A program made the position numbers and the translations under genes. Below are positions 1 to 8,773 of a stretch of 35,935 nucleotides of DNA, in pieces. Below the pieces are notes generated by a model. That model did not search any database, was not told where the DNA came from, and saw nothing but the letters and a program-made list of their open reading frames with translations. Position 1 is the first letter of the stretch. Each line of letters opens with the position of its first letter. This DNA comes from Bacteroides sp. UBA1317 (lineage in GTDB: Bacteria; Bacteroidota; Bacteroidia; Bacteroidales; Bacteroidaceae), in NCBI GenBank assembly GCA_002307035.1, contig DBTL01000009.1, positions 1 through 35,935 of the forward strand. The letters are read 5' to 3'.

Positions 1-2122
1 CTCGTTCATCTGATAATGGAATGATCGTTTCGTTGTTTTCTTGATTAGTAATACGTCCGAATATTTTCATCTCTGTAATAACAACGGGAGGTGCCTCGTG
101 CCCCTTTATTGCTCTGTCCGGATTGAAGCGACATAATCCGTTAATGGAACCAAAATAAATAAGTCCATCTTTATCTTTGGCAACACTTCCACTCATGAAA
201 TTACCTGAAGGAACCTCGTCTGAGTGTTTGTAATTATAGAAACAATCTTTCTCGTCAACATAGCAGCTGATGCCGTTATTGGTACTAACCCATATATTAC
301 CGTTCCTATCTTCGCTGATAGCTCGTATATGAGTATTGAGTAACCCCTCTTTACGTTGATATGTGACATGCTTGAAGGTTTTTGCTGAAGGGAAACAGAC
401 TAATCCTTCTCCTGTTGCTATCCACATTCGTTTTTTACTGTCGCACAGAATATGGTTTATTGTATTGGAGCAGAATCCCATGCGTTGGCCAAATGACTTT
501 ATTTGTTTGAAGTTGGGTGTATATACTCCCATTCCTCCACCAAATGTACCCACCCAGAAACGTCCTTCTCCATCTTGTGCTATGCTGCGTATAAGATTCT
601 CCGGTAATTTTGAGTTTGTTGTATTGTAATGGTGTGTGAATTTCCTCTCCGTTAAACTAAAAACAAAAATTCCATTACTGCTACCTATCCAGATGTTGTG
701 TTGCTTATCTTCATAAAACACGCGTATATCTAAATGAGGATTATCCCCGGGATATATGTCTTGAAACTGGGCTAGTCTATTATTGTAATAGCTAATGCTT
801 CCTTGGAAAGTTCCAAACCACAAATTGTTTTCCGAATCTTTGAAAGCCGCCAAGACAGAGTTATCTTTCAGTTCTCCGGTTTCTTTATTATGTATAGCGA
901 GTCTTTTCCCTGCATTAAAAACATTGATGCCTCCTCCATCTGTTCCTATCCATAAGCGATTTTCCCGGTCTGTACAAATGCTACTTACGACTTTGTTGTT
1001 AAGGCTGTTTTCGGTTCGCATAGGTGAATAGCTCCAAGTGTTGAAGAGAGGAGGCTCGTTGCTAATGAAGTTGATGCCGCCACCCCATGTGCCAATCCAA
1101 ATATTGCTGTAGGAGTCCTGAAATAAAGATCTGATGCTTGAATTTGACAAACAATTCTCGCCGTCTCCTTCTTTGATGTACTCAAAATGAATTTGTTCCG
1201 GTAGCAAAAAGAAGCTTTGCTTTAGGTCTAATATTGCAATTCCGTTAAATTCGGTCGTGATCCATAGTTTATTGTTTTTTAGTTGTTTAATAGAAAAGAT
1301 TCTGCTTGACAATACTCCATGGATGTCGCTCTGATTCTTTTTAAAGGTGGTGAAGTTTTTATCTTGTGCGTTGAATAAAGCTAATCCATGGTTTGTTCCA
1401 ACCCATATATTTCCATTTGTATCTTTAAAGATACAACGTATGTCATTTCCCGGAAGGCTTCTGGGATCATTCGGATTGTTTACGAAATGCCTTACTTTTT
1501 TTTCTTCAATAGATAGAATACTTAATCCATTGTCCACATGGCCGATGTATAAATAACCATCTCCCCCATCCATCACTGTCCATGTTTGGTTGCTTGGCAA
1601 AGAAGGTATTGTTGCTGTATTATAATGACTGAACTTCCCACTATGTATGTCCAGGTAGTCGACGCCTTTATAATAAGTACTAATCCATAGGCCATTGTTG
1701 CTATGGACCGATGCAGCGATGTCTGTGATATCATTGGTAATTAAACTACGTGGGTCTTGGGGATTGTGTTGATAAGTTGTGAAGGTTTGGCTTTTATAAT
1801 TGTAAGCGTTCAATCCGTCACGCTGGGTCGCTATCCAAATGATGGGTTTTGAAGGATCGGCATAAACACGATTTAGCTCATTTCCTGTGATGCCATGGTT
1901 GTTTTTGTAATAGTTGATGAAACGTGTTCCATCAAATTTATTTAGCCCTTCTTCAGTTGCAAACCATAAAAAACCGTCTTTATCTTGGGCAATACTTACT
2001 ACATAGTTATTGGATAATCCTTGTTCAACTCCTAATCGTTTAATGTTGTAAGATTGGGCTATTAACTTGGAACATGTTACGAACGTTAGTAATAGTAATA
2101 CGATAAGTCTGTGTCTTTTCAT
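1..2122 (-). CDS. Hybrid two-component system sensor, periplasmic propeller part (partial)
   Basis: This reading frame is open from an ATG at 2122 to the left edge (707 codons, frame covering 2-2122), so the C-terminal part lies outside the window. The start MKRHRLIVLLLL followed by ...KLIAQ is a signal peptide. The rest is made of repeated two-component-regulator propeller (Reg_prop) blades, recognisable by recurring phrases such as DKDGFLWFATEEGLNKFDG, DTNGNIWVGTNHGL and DRENRLWIGTDGGG. Near the edge the text resembles the start of a Y_Y_Y domain. In this family the propeller and Y_Y_Y domains are followed by a histidine kinase, receiver and AraC-type DNA-binding domain; these are expected but not seen here. 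It is divergent from the GH35-GH43 pair, so it probably senses an oligosaccharide released by or fed to those enzymes and activates them. Confidence 0.9.
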   Translation of the reverse strand, partial: MKRHRLIVLLLLTFVTCSKLIAQSYNIKRLGVEQGLSNNYVVSIAQDKDGFLWFATEEGLNKFDGTRFINYYKNNHGITGNELNRVYADPSKPIIWIATQRDGLNAYNYKSQTFTTYQHNPQDPRSLITNDITDIAASVHSNNGLWISTYYKGVDYLDIHSGKFSHYNTATIPSLPSNQTWTVMDGGDGYLYIGHVDNGLSILSIEEKKVRHFVNNPNDPRSLPGNDIRCIFKDTNGNIWVGTNHGLALFNAQDKNFTTFKKNQSDIHGVLSSRIFSIKQLKNNKLWITTEFNGIAILDLKQSFFLLPEQIHFEYIKEGDGENCLSNSSIRSLFQDSYSNIWIGTWGGGINFISNEPPLFNTWSYSPMRTENSLNNKVVSSICTDRENRLWIGTDGGGINVFNAGKRLAIHNKETGELKDNSVLAAFKDSENNLWFGTFQGSISYYNNRLAQFQDIYPGDNPHLDIRVFYEDKQHNIWIGSSNGIFVFSLTERKFTHHYNTTNSKLPENLIRSIAQDGEGRFWVGTFGGGMGVYTPNFKQIKSFGQRMGFCSNTINHILCDSKKRMWIATGEGLVCFPSAKTFKHVTYQRKEGLLNTHIRAISEDRNGNIWVSTNNGISCYVDEKDCFYNYKHSDEVPSGNFMSGSVAKDKDGLIYFGSINGLCRFNPDRAIKGHEAPPVVITEMKIFGRITNQENNETIIPLSDER

Positions 2123-2154
2123 CTCTTTCCAGTTCAATTATCTGTTGTTTGCCT

Positions 2155-2162
2155 CAAAAATA
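2155..2162 (-). promoter_or_regulatory. Putative -7 box of the sensor gene
   Basis: On the minus strand this reads TATTTTTG, a match to the Bacteroides -7 consensus TAnnTTTG, about 33 bp upstream of the sensor ATG at 2122. No clear -33 TTTG was picked out. Confidence 0.45.
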
Positions 2163-2185
2163 CAACTATTTTTTTCATTTTAGCC

Positions 2186-2232
2186 ATGCATCTCATGCAT
2201 TGCATGATTTACTGTCCCTGGCTGCATGATTT
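2186..2232. promoter_or_regulatory. Putative operator: direct repeat and palindrome in the divergent intergenic region
   Basis: TGCATGATTT occurs twice in direct orientation, at 2201-2210 and 2223-2232, a 22-bp period, which puts both copies on about the same face of the helix. Immediately before it lies the dyad ATGCAT-CTC-ATGCAT (2186-2200). The site ends a few bases upstream of the putative -33 element of the GH35 promoter. Tandem direct repeats next to the -33 box are what one expects for an AraC-type activator such as the C-terminal domain of the hybrid sensor; the assignment is inference. Confidence 0.45.
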
Positions 2233-2239
2233 TTACCTG

Positions 2240-2267
2240 TTTGTTTTCTTTGCTCTACTTATATTTG
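2240..2267 (+). promoter_or_regulatory. Putative promoter of the GH35-GH43 operon
   Basis: TTTG at 2240-2243 and TATATTTG at 2260-2267 match the Bacteroides -33 and -7 elements, with 16 bp between them, slightly short of the usual spacing. Transcription would start near 2274, about 40 nt before the preferred ATG at 2317. Confidence 0.5.
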
Positions 2268-2316
2268 CACAATCAGTTGAGTCGATGAAATGTTTATCTT
2301 TAAAATACATATATTT

Positions 2317-4698
2317 ATGAAGAAAGGAAGTCCTCAAATCTCATTCTTGAAATTTTTTCCTCTGAAATTTATTGCCGCACTATTAGTGTGCTTCGGTTTT
2401 TTAATCGCACTGCCCTTGCCTTGTGTTGCACAAGAGTCCTTCAAGGTTGGTGATAAGACCTTTCTTTTAAATAATAAACCTTTCGTTATTAAAGCAGCAG
2501 AGATTCATTATCCTCGTATTCCTAAAGAATATTGGGAACATCGTATAGAGATGTGCAAAGCATTGGGTATGAATACGATTTGTCTCTATGTCTTTTGGAA
2601 TTACCATGAACAGGAAGAAGGTAAATATGATTTTGAAGGACAAAAAGACATTGCTGCCTTTTGCAGGCTGGCTCAAAAGCATCATCTATATGTGATCGTT
2701 CGCCCGGGGCCTTATGTTTGTGCTGAATGGGAAATGGGGGGGCTTCCATGGTGGTTACTGAAGAAACAAGACATAAAACTTCGTAAGTTGGATTCATATT
2801 ACATGGATCGCGTGGGATTGTTTATGAATCAAGTAGGAAAAGAACTAGCCGACCTGCAAATTACCAGAGGTGGTAATATCATTATGGTGCAGGTTGAAAA
2901 TGAATACGGCTCTTTTGGCATTGACAAACCTTATGTTTCGGCAATTCGTGATATTGTGAAGAAAGCTGGTTTTACCGATGTTCCTTTGTTTCAATGTGAC
3001 TGGAGTTCTAACTTTGAAAATAATGCTTTGGACGATTTGCTCTGGACTGTTAACTTTGGAACAGGAGCCAATATCCAAAAGCAATTTGAAAGGCTGCAAC
3101 AGTTACGCCCGAACACTCCTTTAATGTGCAGTGAGTATTGGTCGGGTTGGTTTGATCATTGGGGGGCAAAACATGAAACACGTAGTGCTCAGGAGTTGGT
3201 GAAAGGGATGAAAGAAATGCTAGACAAGAATATTTCATTTAGTCTATATATGACTCATGGAGGAACAAGTTTTGGACACTGGGGTGGTGCGAACTTCCCT
3301 AATTTTTCTCCTACTTGTACCTCTTATGATTATGATGCTCCAATTAACGAGTCGGGTAAAGTAACCCCGAAATATTTTCAGGTTCGTGAACTATTGAAGA
3401 AATATCTACCTGATGGAGAGTCACTGGAGCAGGTGCCTGACTCGATTAGGACCATTGCAATCCCTTCTTTTGAGTTAAATGAAGTCGCTCCTGTCTTTGA
3501 TAATCTTCCTGTAGCTAAGAAAAGTAAAGATGTTCAACCCATGGAGTTTTTTGATCAAGGTTGGGGAAGTATTTTGTACCGCACCATTCTTGAAAAGTCA
3601 AATGAAGAACAAATGCTTATTATTACAGAAGCGCATGATTGGACACAGATCTTTATCGATGGAAAAAAAGTTGGAACATTGAATCGTCTGAAAGGCGAAA
3701 ACAGGATAAAATTGCCTCCGGTTAAAGAGGGAGCCCGATTGGATATTCTGGTGGAAGCGATGGGGCGAATGAACTTTGGTGCAGGGATTTATGATTGGAA
3801 AGGTATCACAGAGAAGGTGGAACTGAAATCGGCTTCAGGACTTAAAGACTTGAAAGATTGGTTCGTTTATAATTTGCCGGTTGATTACAGTTTTGTAAGT
3901 AAGAAGAAATACGAACAAAATATAAAAACAGATGGTATGCCTGCATACTTTAAAGGCTTTTTCGTGATTGATAAACTTGGTGATACTTTTCTAGATATGA
4001 CTGGTTGGGGAAAAGGACTGGTTTGGGTAAATGGGTATTCTATGGGACGCTATTGGAAGATCGGTCCCCAGCAAACGTTGTATGTACCCGGTTGTTGGCT
4101 AAGGAAAGGCAAAAATGAAGTGATTGTATTGGATATGGCACCTTCAAAGCAGACTCTCAAAGGGCTTCGTCAGCCGATACTTGATGCTCTTGACGGCAGC
4201 GGTGCACAAACTCATCGCAAACAGGATGAGAAATTGAACTTGAAAGACGAGATCCCTGCTTATGAAGGCAGTTTCAGAGAAGGTAACGGATGGCAGCAAG
4301 TGAAATTTGGAAAACAACTGTCGGCACGTTATTTCTGCATTGAAGCTTTGAACGCTTATAATGAAAGTGATTATGCTGCTATTGCCGAATTGGAAATTCT
4401 TGGTGCCAATGGACAAAAAATCTCTCGCCAGCATTGGAAGATTGTGTATGCTGATAGTGAAGAAACAGAAGCAGCCAATAACTTGGCTACAAATATTTTT
4501 GATTTGCAGGAGTCGACAATCTGGCATACCCAATATACTAAGGAGAAAACAAAATATCCTCATTCTATTGTGATAGATCTTGGCGAAGATGTTCTGATTT
4601 CAGGTTTTTCATACTTGCCTAGGGCAGAGCAAAATAAACCCGGAATGATAAAAGACTATCGAATTTATGTAAGCACGAAATCTTATAAACTAAAATAA
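2317..4698 (+). CDS. GH35 beta-galactosidase with C-terminal F5/8-type domain
   Basis: A secreted glycoside hydrolase family 35 enzyme that removes terminal beta-galactose. From the Met at 2317 the protein has 793 residues. An in-frame ATG at 2290 would add nine residues before the signal peptide; 2317 is preferred because it gives a normal MKKGS start before the hydrophobic run ending ...CVAQES. The barrel shows RPGPYVCAEWEMGGLPWWL, the acid/base Glu in VENEYG (E196) and the nucleophile Glu in CSEYW (E273). Sandwich domains follow, with WVNGYSMGRYW typical of GH35. The last ~140 residues (around YFCIEALNAYNESDYAAIAE and HSIVIDLGE) resemble an F5/8 type C / CBM32 carbohydrate-binding domain. 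It sits 15 bp before a GH43 gene, suggesting joint action on a galactan carrying arabinose, though the substrate is unproven. Confidence 0.93.
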   Translation: MKKGSPQISFLKFFPLKFIAALLVCFGFLIALPLPCVAQESFKVGDKTFLLNNKPFVIKAAEIHYPRIPKEYWEHRIEMCKALGMNTICLYVFWNYHEQEEGKYDFEGQKDIAAFCRLAQKHHLYVIVRPGPYVCAEWEMGGLPWWLLKKQDIKLRKLDSYYMDRVGLFMNQVGKELADLQITRGGNIIMVQVENEYGSFGIDKPYVSAIRDIVKKAGFTDVPLFQCDWSSNFENNALDDLLWTVNFGTGANIQKQFERLQQLRPNTPLMCSEYWSGWFDHWGAKHETRSAQELVKGMKEMLDKNISFSLYMTHGGTSFGHWGGANFPNFSPTCTSYDYDAPINESGKVTPKYFQVRELLKKYLPDGESLEQVPDSIRTIAIPSFELNEVAPVFDNLPVAKKSKDVQPMEFFDQGWGSILYRTILEKSNEEQMLIITEAHDWTQIFIDGKKVGTLNRLKGENRIKLPPVKEGARLDILVEAMGRMNFGAGIYDWKGITEKVELKSASGLKDLKDWFVYNLPVDYSFVSKKKYEQNIKTDGMPAYFKGFFVIDKLGDTFLDMTGWGKGLVWVNGYSMGRYWKIGPQQTLYVPGCWLRKGKNEVIVLDMAPSKQTLKGLRQPILDALDGSGAQTHRKQDEKLNLKDEIPAYEGSFREGNGWQQVKFGKQLSARYFCIEALNAYNESDYAAIAELEILGANGQKISRQHWKIVYADSEETEAANNLATNIFDLQESTIWHTQYTKEKTKYPHSIVIDLGEDVLISGFSYLPRAEQNKPGMIKDYRIYVSTKSYKLK

Positions 4699-4713
4699 GT
4701 ATTAGAACTATTT

Positions 4714-6633
4714 ATGGATATGCAACAACTAAAAAAACAATTCAATCTTTTTCTTCTTTTTCTACTCATACTTATTCCAGCTAAAGCTCAGGATTACAAA
4801 TCCGGACCAGCAGAGAAAGATTACGTAGGTTACCTCTTTGCTTATTTCAAAGGAAATAGTGTGAAAGATGAAGCTGTATGTTACGCTATTAGCCAAGATG
4901 GATATAATTATCTGGCATTAAATAATAATAATCCGATTCTGGATTCGAAGGAAATCAGTTCGACGGGAGGTGTGCGCGATCCTCATATCCTTCGCTGCCA
5001 AGATGGCAAGACCTTTTATATGGTTGTTACCGATATGACTTCGTCTAAAGGCTGGGATTCGAATCGTGCGATGGTATTACTTAGATCTAATGATTTGGTT
5101 AATTGGACATCTTCTGTTATCAATATTCAGCAGAAATACAAAGGGCAAGAGGACTTGAAGCGAGTATGGGCTCCTCAGACCATTTATGATACTCAAACAG
5201 GTAAATACATGGTATATTGGTCGATGCAACATGGCAATGGCCCTGATATTATATACTATGCCTACGCCAATAAAAATTTCACGGATCTGGAAGGAGAGCC
5301 GAAAAGATTGTTTATTCCTAAAAACAAAAGATCCTGTATCGATGGTGATATCATCAATAAGAATGGACTTTACTATCTGTTTTATAAAACAGAAGGGAAT
5401 TCAAACGGCATTAGACTGGCTATTACAGATTCATTAGCCTCCGGAAAATGGATAGAACAACCTGGATATAAACAGCAAACTCGTGATGCTGTAGAAGGTT
5501 CCGGCGTGTTTAAATTGATCAATAGCGATACCTATATTCTCATGTATGATGTTTATATGAAGGGTAAATATCAATTTTGTGAAAGTAAAGATTTGGATAC
5601 TTTCAAAGTAATAGATCAAAACGTCACAATGGATTTTCACCCTCGTCATGGTTCCGTGATAGCTGTAACGCGTAGTGAATTAAAAAGGTTGACCGGCAAG
5701 TGGGGCATTCCCAAAGGATTTGAGATGCCGACGAACAATAATCCGCTAGTGGAAGGGTATTATGCCGATCCTGATATATTATATTCCAACAAGACAAAGA
5801 AATATTACCTCTATCCTACTAGCGATGGTTTTGATGGCTGGGGTGGATATTATTTCAAAACATTTTCATCTGAAAACTTGAAAGACTGGAAAGATGAGGG
5901 AGTGATTCTAGATCTAAAAAAAGATGTATCGTGGGGCAATCGTAATGCTTGGGCTCCATGCATTATTGAAAAGAAGATAAAACAGAAATACAAATATTAC
6001 TATTATTTTTCTGCAGCTCAAAAAATAGGAATGGCTGTGTCAGATGATCCTGCAGGTCCTTTTGTAGACTCTGGTAAACCTGTCGTAGATTTTAAACCTG
6101 AGGGAGTTAAAGGTGGGCAGGAGATTGATCCTGATGTATTTGCTGATCCGAAAACAGGAAAAAGCTATTTGTACTGGGGAAATGGTTATATGGCGGTAGC
6201 TGAGTTGAATAGAGATATGAGCTCTGTTAAAAAGAATACGATGAAAGTGATGACTCCTGATGCGACTTTCCGTGAGGGTATTTATGTTTTCTACAGAAAG
6301 GGGCTTTATTACTTCTTATGGTCAGAGGATGATACTCGCAGTGAGAATTACAGAGTGAGGTATGCAATATCTGCGTCTCCTCTAGGACCACTTACGATAC
6401 CTGAGAATAATCTTATTTTGCAAAAATCTCCGGAAAAAGGCATATATGGCACAGGACATAATTCCGTTCTTGAAATTCCGGGTAAAGATAAATGGTACAT
6501 TGTTTACCATCGTTTTAATCGTCCAAATGGTATTAAGATGGGAGATGCTGCCGGATTTCATAGGGAAGTATGTATGGATCGTTTAGACTTTGATGAGGAT
6601 GGTCATATCAAACCTGTAATTCCTACACCTTGA
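4714..6633 (+). CDS. Tandem GH43 family glycosidase, secreted
   Basis: A 639-residue protein with a signal peptide (hydrophobic run ending IPAKAQ) and two five-bladed GH43 modules. Each module seems to keep the family's Asp-Asp-Glu triad. In the first: D89 in GGVRDPH, D210 in CIDGD, E261 in VEGSG, with the conserved WAPQ. In the second: D352 in YYADPD, D472 in EIDPDVF, E521 in FREGIY, with WAPC. GH43 enzymes act mainly on arabinofuranosides, xylosides or galactans. Most GH43 proteins have one catalytic module, so the duplication is notable. It is the second gene of the operon with GH35 and ends just before a bidirectional terminator. An ATG at 4720 is an equally possible start. Confidence 0.88.
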   Translation: MDMQQLKKQFNLFLLFLLILIPAKAQDYKSGPAEKDYVGYLFAYFKGNSVKDEAVCYAISQDGYNYLALNNNNPILDSKEISSTGGVRDPHILRCQDGKTFYMVVTDMTSSKGWDSNRAMVLLRSNDLVNWTSSVINIQQKYKGQEDLKRVWAPQTIYDTQTGKYMVYWSMQHGNGPDIIYYAYANKNFTDLEGEPKRLFIPKNKRSCIDGDIINKNGLYYLFYKTEGNSNGIRLAITDSLASGKWIEQPGYKQQTRDAVEGSGVFKLINSDTYILMYDVYMKGKYQFCESKDLDTFKVIDQNVTMDFHPRHGSVIAVTRSELKRLTGKWGIPKGFEMPTNNNPLVEGYYADPDILYSNKTKKYYLYPTSDGFDGWGGYYFKTFSSENLKDWKDEGVILDLKKDVSWGNRNAWAPCIIEKKIKQKYKYYYYFSAAQKIGMAVSDDPAGPFVDSGKPVVDFKPEGVKGGQEIDPDVFADPKTGKSYLYWGNGYMAVAELNRDMSSVKKNTMKVMTPDATFREGIYVFYRKGLYYFLWSEDDTRSENYRVRYAISASPLGPLTIPENNLILQKSPEKGIYGTGHNSVLEIPGKDKWYIVYHRFNRPNGIKMGDAAGFHREVCMDRLDFDEDGHIKPVIPTP

Positions 6634-6670
6634 TTGATACCTCTTAAGAGTGTTGTTACATTAGTTTATA

Positions 6671-6709
6671 ATTTTGAAATAAAGAGATACTATCTCTTTA
6701 TTTCAAAAT
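6671..6709. terminator. Bidirectional terminator, perfect 39-nt palindrome
   Basis: Arms of 19 nt at 6671-6689 and 6691-6709 are exact inverse complements around a single C at 6690. The AT-rich arms end in T-rich sequence on both strands, as expected for a hairpin shared by convergent operons. The right arm contains the stop codon (6698-6700) of the serine hydrolase gene. Confidence 0.75.
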
Positions 6710-7888
6710 GGCTCCTGCCACAGCATTTGCTACAATAGCACGTAGTCTTACTACTTCTCCTTTATCATCCGGATGAACACGATTAGTCAGTAGAATAACG
6801 GCAGTATTACTGTCTGGGTCTATGATTAGAGATGTTCCTGTGTAGCCTGTATGCCCGAAGGTGTTAGGTCCGAAAAGATCGCCATTGTTTGATGCATAAG
6901 GTGAAAATACATCCCATCCGGGAGTACGGCCTAGTTCTGCAACGGCACGGGGAACGGTACGCATTGTTTTTACCGCCATCGGACTGAGAATGCGTTTACC
7001 ACCATATTCTCCATCATTGAGCAGGGCGGCTGCAAGGATAGCGATGTCATCGGCTGAAGAAAAAACACCTGCATTGCCCGAAACGCCACCATTCATTATC
7101 CTTGCCAGTGGGTCGTGAACAATACCTTTCAGTACACTACCATCTGCTTGTTTCTCTGTCGGTGCACAGAGAGCTAATGTTTCGCCTGTTGGGCAGTAAT
7201 CGGTATGCTTCATTCCAAGTACATCGAAAATGTTGGTTTTGGCAAAGTTACGTAGAGTTTGTCCCGAAATAGTCTCAATTATGCGTTGCAGGGTGATGTA
7301 ATTAAGGCAACTGTATTGAAACTGACTTTTCGGAGCAAAATCACGTTTGCAATTGGAAATGTACTCTATCAACCCGTCGGGATTGGGAGCACCGTATTTT
7401 CTCTTCAAAGAATCGACTGGTGCGTAAGGAGGAAGTCCCGATGTATGTGTCATGATATCAACAATGCGGATATCTGTTTTTTTTCCATCAATCTCTGTCC
7501 ATCCTTTGAACCCGGGAATATATTGATTGACTCTATCGAGCAAACGTAATTGTCCGCGTTCAATAAGCATCATGGCGCAGATAGCAGTCGACATGGATTT
7601 ACTGACCGAGGCCATGTCGAATACTGTGTTCACATCCATTGCTTCTACTTTGGGATATATTTGCTTATTTCCGTAAGCTTTCAGATAGGCCATTTTACCA
7701 TTGCGCACTACAGCTAGTACGGCGCCGGGAATCTCTTTATTATCGATAGCCTTCTGAATAGCTTTATCAGCATACGTTAGTCTATGGGAGTCCATTCCGA
7801 CTTTCTCGGGAGCAACACGTTGCAGCGGTTGTGCGACTGCTTGCAACGCAAATAGAAATGTTGCAAGGAGGTAAATAGTCTTTTTCAT
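6698..7888 (-). CDS. Serine hydrolase of the beta-lactamase fold, AmiE-like
   Basis: A 396-residue secreted protein (signal peptide MKKTIYLLAT...AVAQ) of the class C beta-lactamase / penicillin-binding-protein fold. It shows SxxK as SVSK (Ser94, Lys97), a YSC in the position of YxN (residues 192-194) and HTG (346-348). Bacillus subtilis AmiE (YbbE) has this fold, sits in the murQ-namZ cluster and is an N-acetylmuramoyl-L-alanine amidase, so removal of the peptide from MurNAc is the favoured role here. That is an inference from context; an esterase or D-Ala-peptidase activity cannot be excluded from sequence alone. It is the last gene of the leftward peptidoglycan operon, 24 bp after MurQ. Confidence 0.8.
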   Translation of the reverse strand: MKKTIYLLATFLFALQAVAQPLQRVAPEKVGMDSHRLTYADKAIQKAIDNKEIPGAVLAVVRNGKMAYLKAYGNKQIYPKVEAMDVNTVFDMASVSKSMSTAICAMMLIERGQLRLLDRVNQYIPGFKGWTEIDGKKTDIRIVDIMTHTSGLPPYAPVDSLKRKYGAPNPDGLIEYISNCKRDFAPKSQFQYSCLNYITLQRIIETISGQTLRNFAKTNIFDVLGMKHTDYCPTGETLALCAPTEKQADGSVLKGIVHDPLARIMNGGVSGNAGVFSSADDIAILAAALLNDGEYGGKRILSPMAVKTMRTVPRAVAELGRTPGWDVFSPYASNNGDLFGPNTFGHTGYTGTSLIIDPDSNTAVILLTNRVHPDDKGEVVRLRAIVANAVAGAILK

Positions 7889-7912
7889 TTTTAATCTTTT
7901 TAGATGCGTAAT

Positions 7913-8761
7913 TTATTTCGCTTTGTAAGCATCCACAGCTTTCTTTACTGAGCCGTGCATCAGTAGCAAGGCTTTGGCTTGTTCATACTCCAAACCGAGT
8001 TCTTCAATAATCATGCGGGTACCGCGGTCTACCAGCTTTTTATTACTGAGCTGCATGTTCACCATTTTATTACCCTTTACGCGGCCTAGTTGAATCATTA
8101 CGGAAGTGGAAATCATATTCAAAATCATCTTCTGTCCGGTACCCGACTTCATGCGAGAACTTCCGGTAACATATTCCGGCCCCACTATCATTTCAATAGG
8201 CACATCAGATTCTGCTGCCATAGGTGAGTTGGGATTGCTGGTAATACATCCCGTCAAGATACCCTGTTGGCGTGCTGCATGTAGTGCACCAATAACATAA
8301 GGGGTGGTGCCGGATGCTGCAATACCTATCACGGTATCTTTATCGTTGATATTATAAGATAATAGTTCCTGCCATCCACGTTCTGTATCGTCTTCGGCAT
8401 TCTCTACCGGATTACGGAGAGCAGTGTCTCCTCCGGCAATTAAGCCAATCACGAACGTGTTCGGCATGCCGAAAGTTGGAGGTATCTCCGAAGCATCGAG
8501 CACACCCAAGCGACCGCTGGTTCCTGCTCCCATGTAGAAGATACGTCCGCCCTGCTTCATGCGGGGTACTATCTGAGTAACTAGTTTTTCTATTTGCGGA
8601 ATAGCTTTCTGAACGGCAAGAGCCACTTTCTGGTCTTCCGTATTAATATCTTCCAGTAATTCGTGTATCGATTTCTTTTCGAGGTTGTTGTAGAGTGAGG
8701 CCTGTTCGCTTATCTTAACGAACATCTTATTTGAATTTTCTTTGTTGGTATTCATATTCAT
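7913..8761 (-). CDS. murQ: N-acetylmuramic acid 6-phosphate etherase
   Basis: Cytoplasmic etherase that cleaves the D-lactyl ether of MurNAc-6-phosphate to give GlcNAc-6-phosphate and D-lactate. The 282-residue protein is a SIS-domain enzyme with the family signatures GAGTSGRLGVLDASEIPPTF (residues 78-97, catalytic Glu likely E92), AASGTTPYV and GSSRMKSGTGQK. Length is slightly below the ~298 residues of the E. coli enzyme. Two nearby ATG codons (residues 1 and 3) are both possible. It follows the kinase gene by 12 bp, in the MurT-MurK-MurQ order described for Tannerella forsythia. Confidence 0.96.
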   Translation of the reverse strand: MNMNTNKENSNKMFVKISEQASLYNNLEKKSIHELLEDINTEDQKVALAVQKAIPQIEKLVTQIVPRMKQGGRIFYMGAGTSGRLGVLDASEIPPTFGMPNTFVIGLIAGGDTALRNPVENAEDDTERGWQELLSYNINDKDTVIGIAASGTTPYVIGALHAARQQGILTGCITSNPNSPMAAESDVPIEMIVGPEYVTGSSRMKSGTGQKMILNMISTSVMIQLGRVKGNKMVNMQLSNKKLVDRGTRMIIEELGLEYEQAKALLLMHGSVKKAVDAYKAK

Positions 8762-8773
8762 TATTGAACTAAA

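Noticed and set aside
363..1556. Several short plus-strand reading frames in the left 2 kb
   Set aside because: They lie opposite a continuous minus-strand frame with clear propeller repeats and have no recognisable features.
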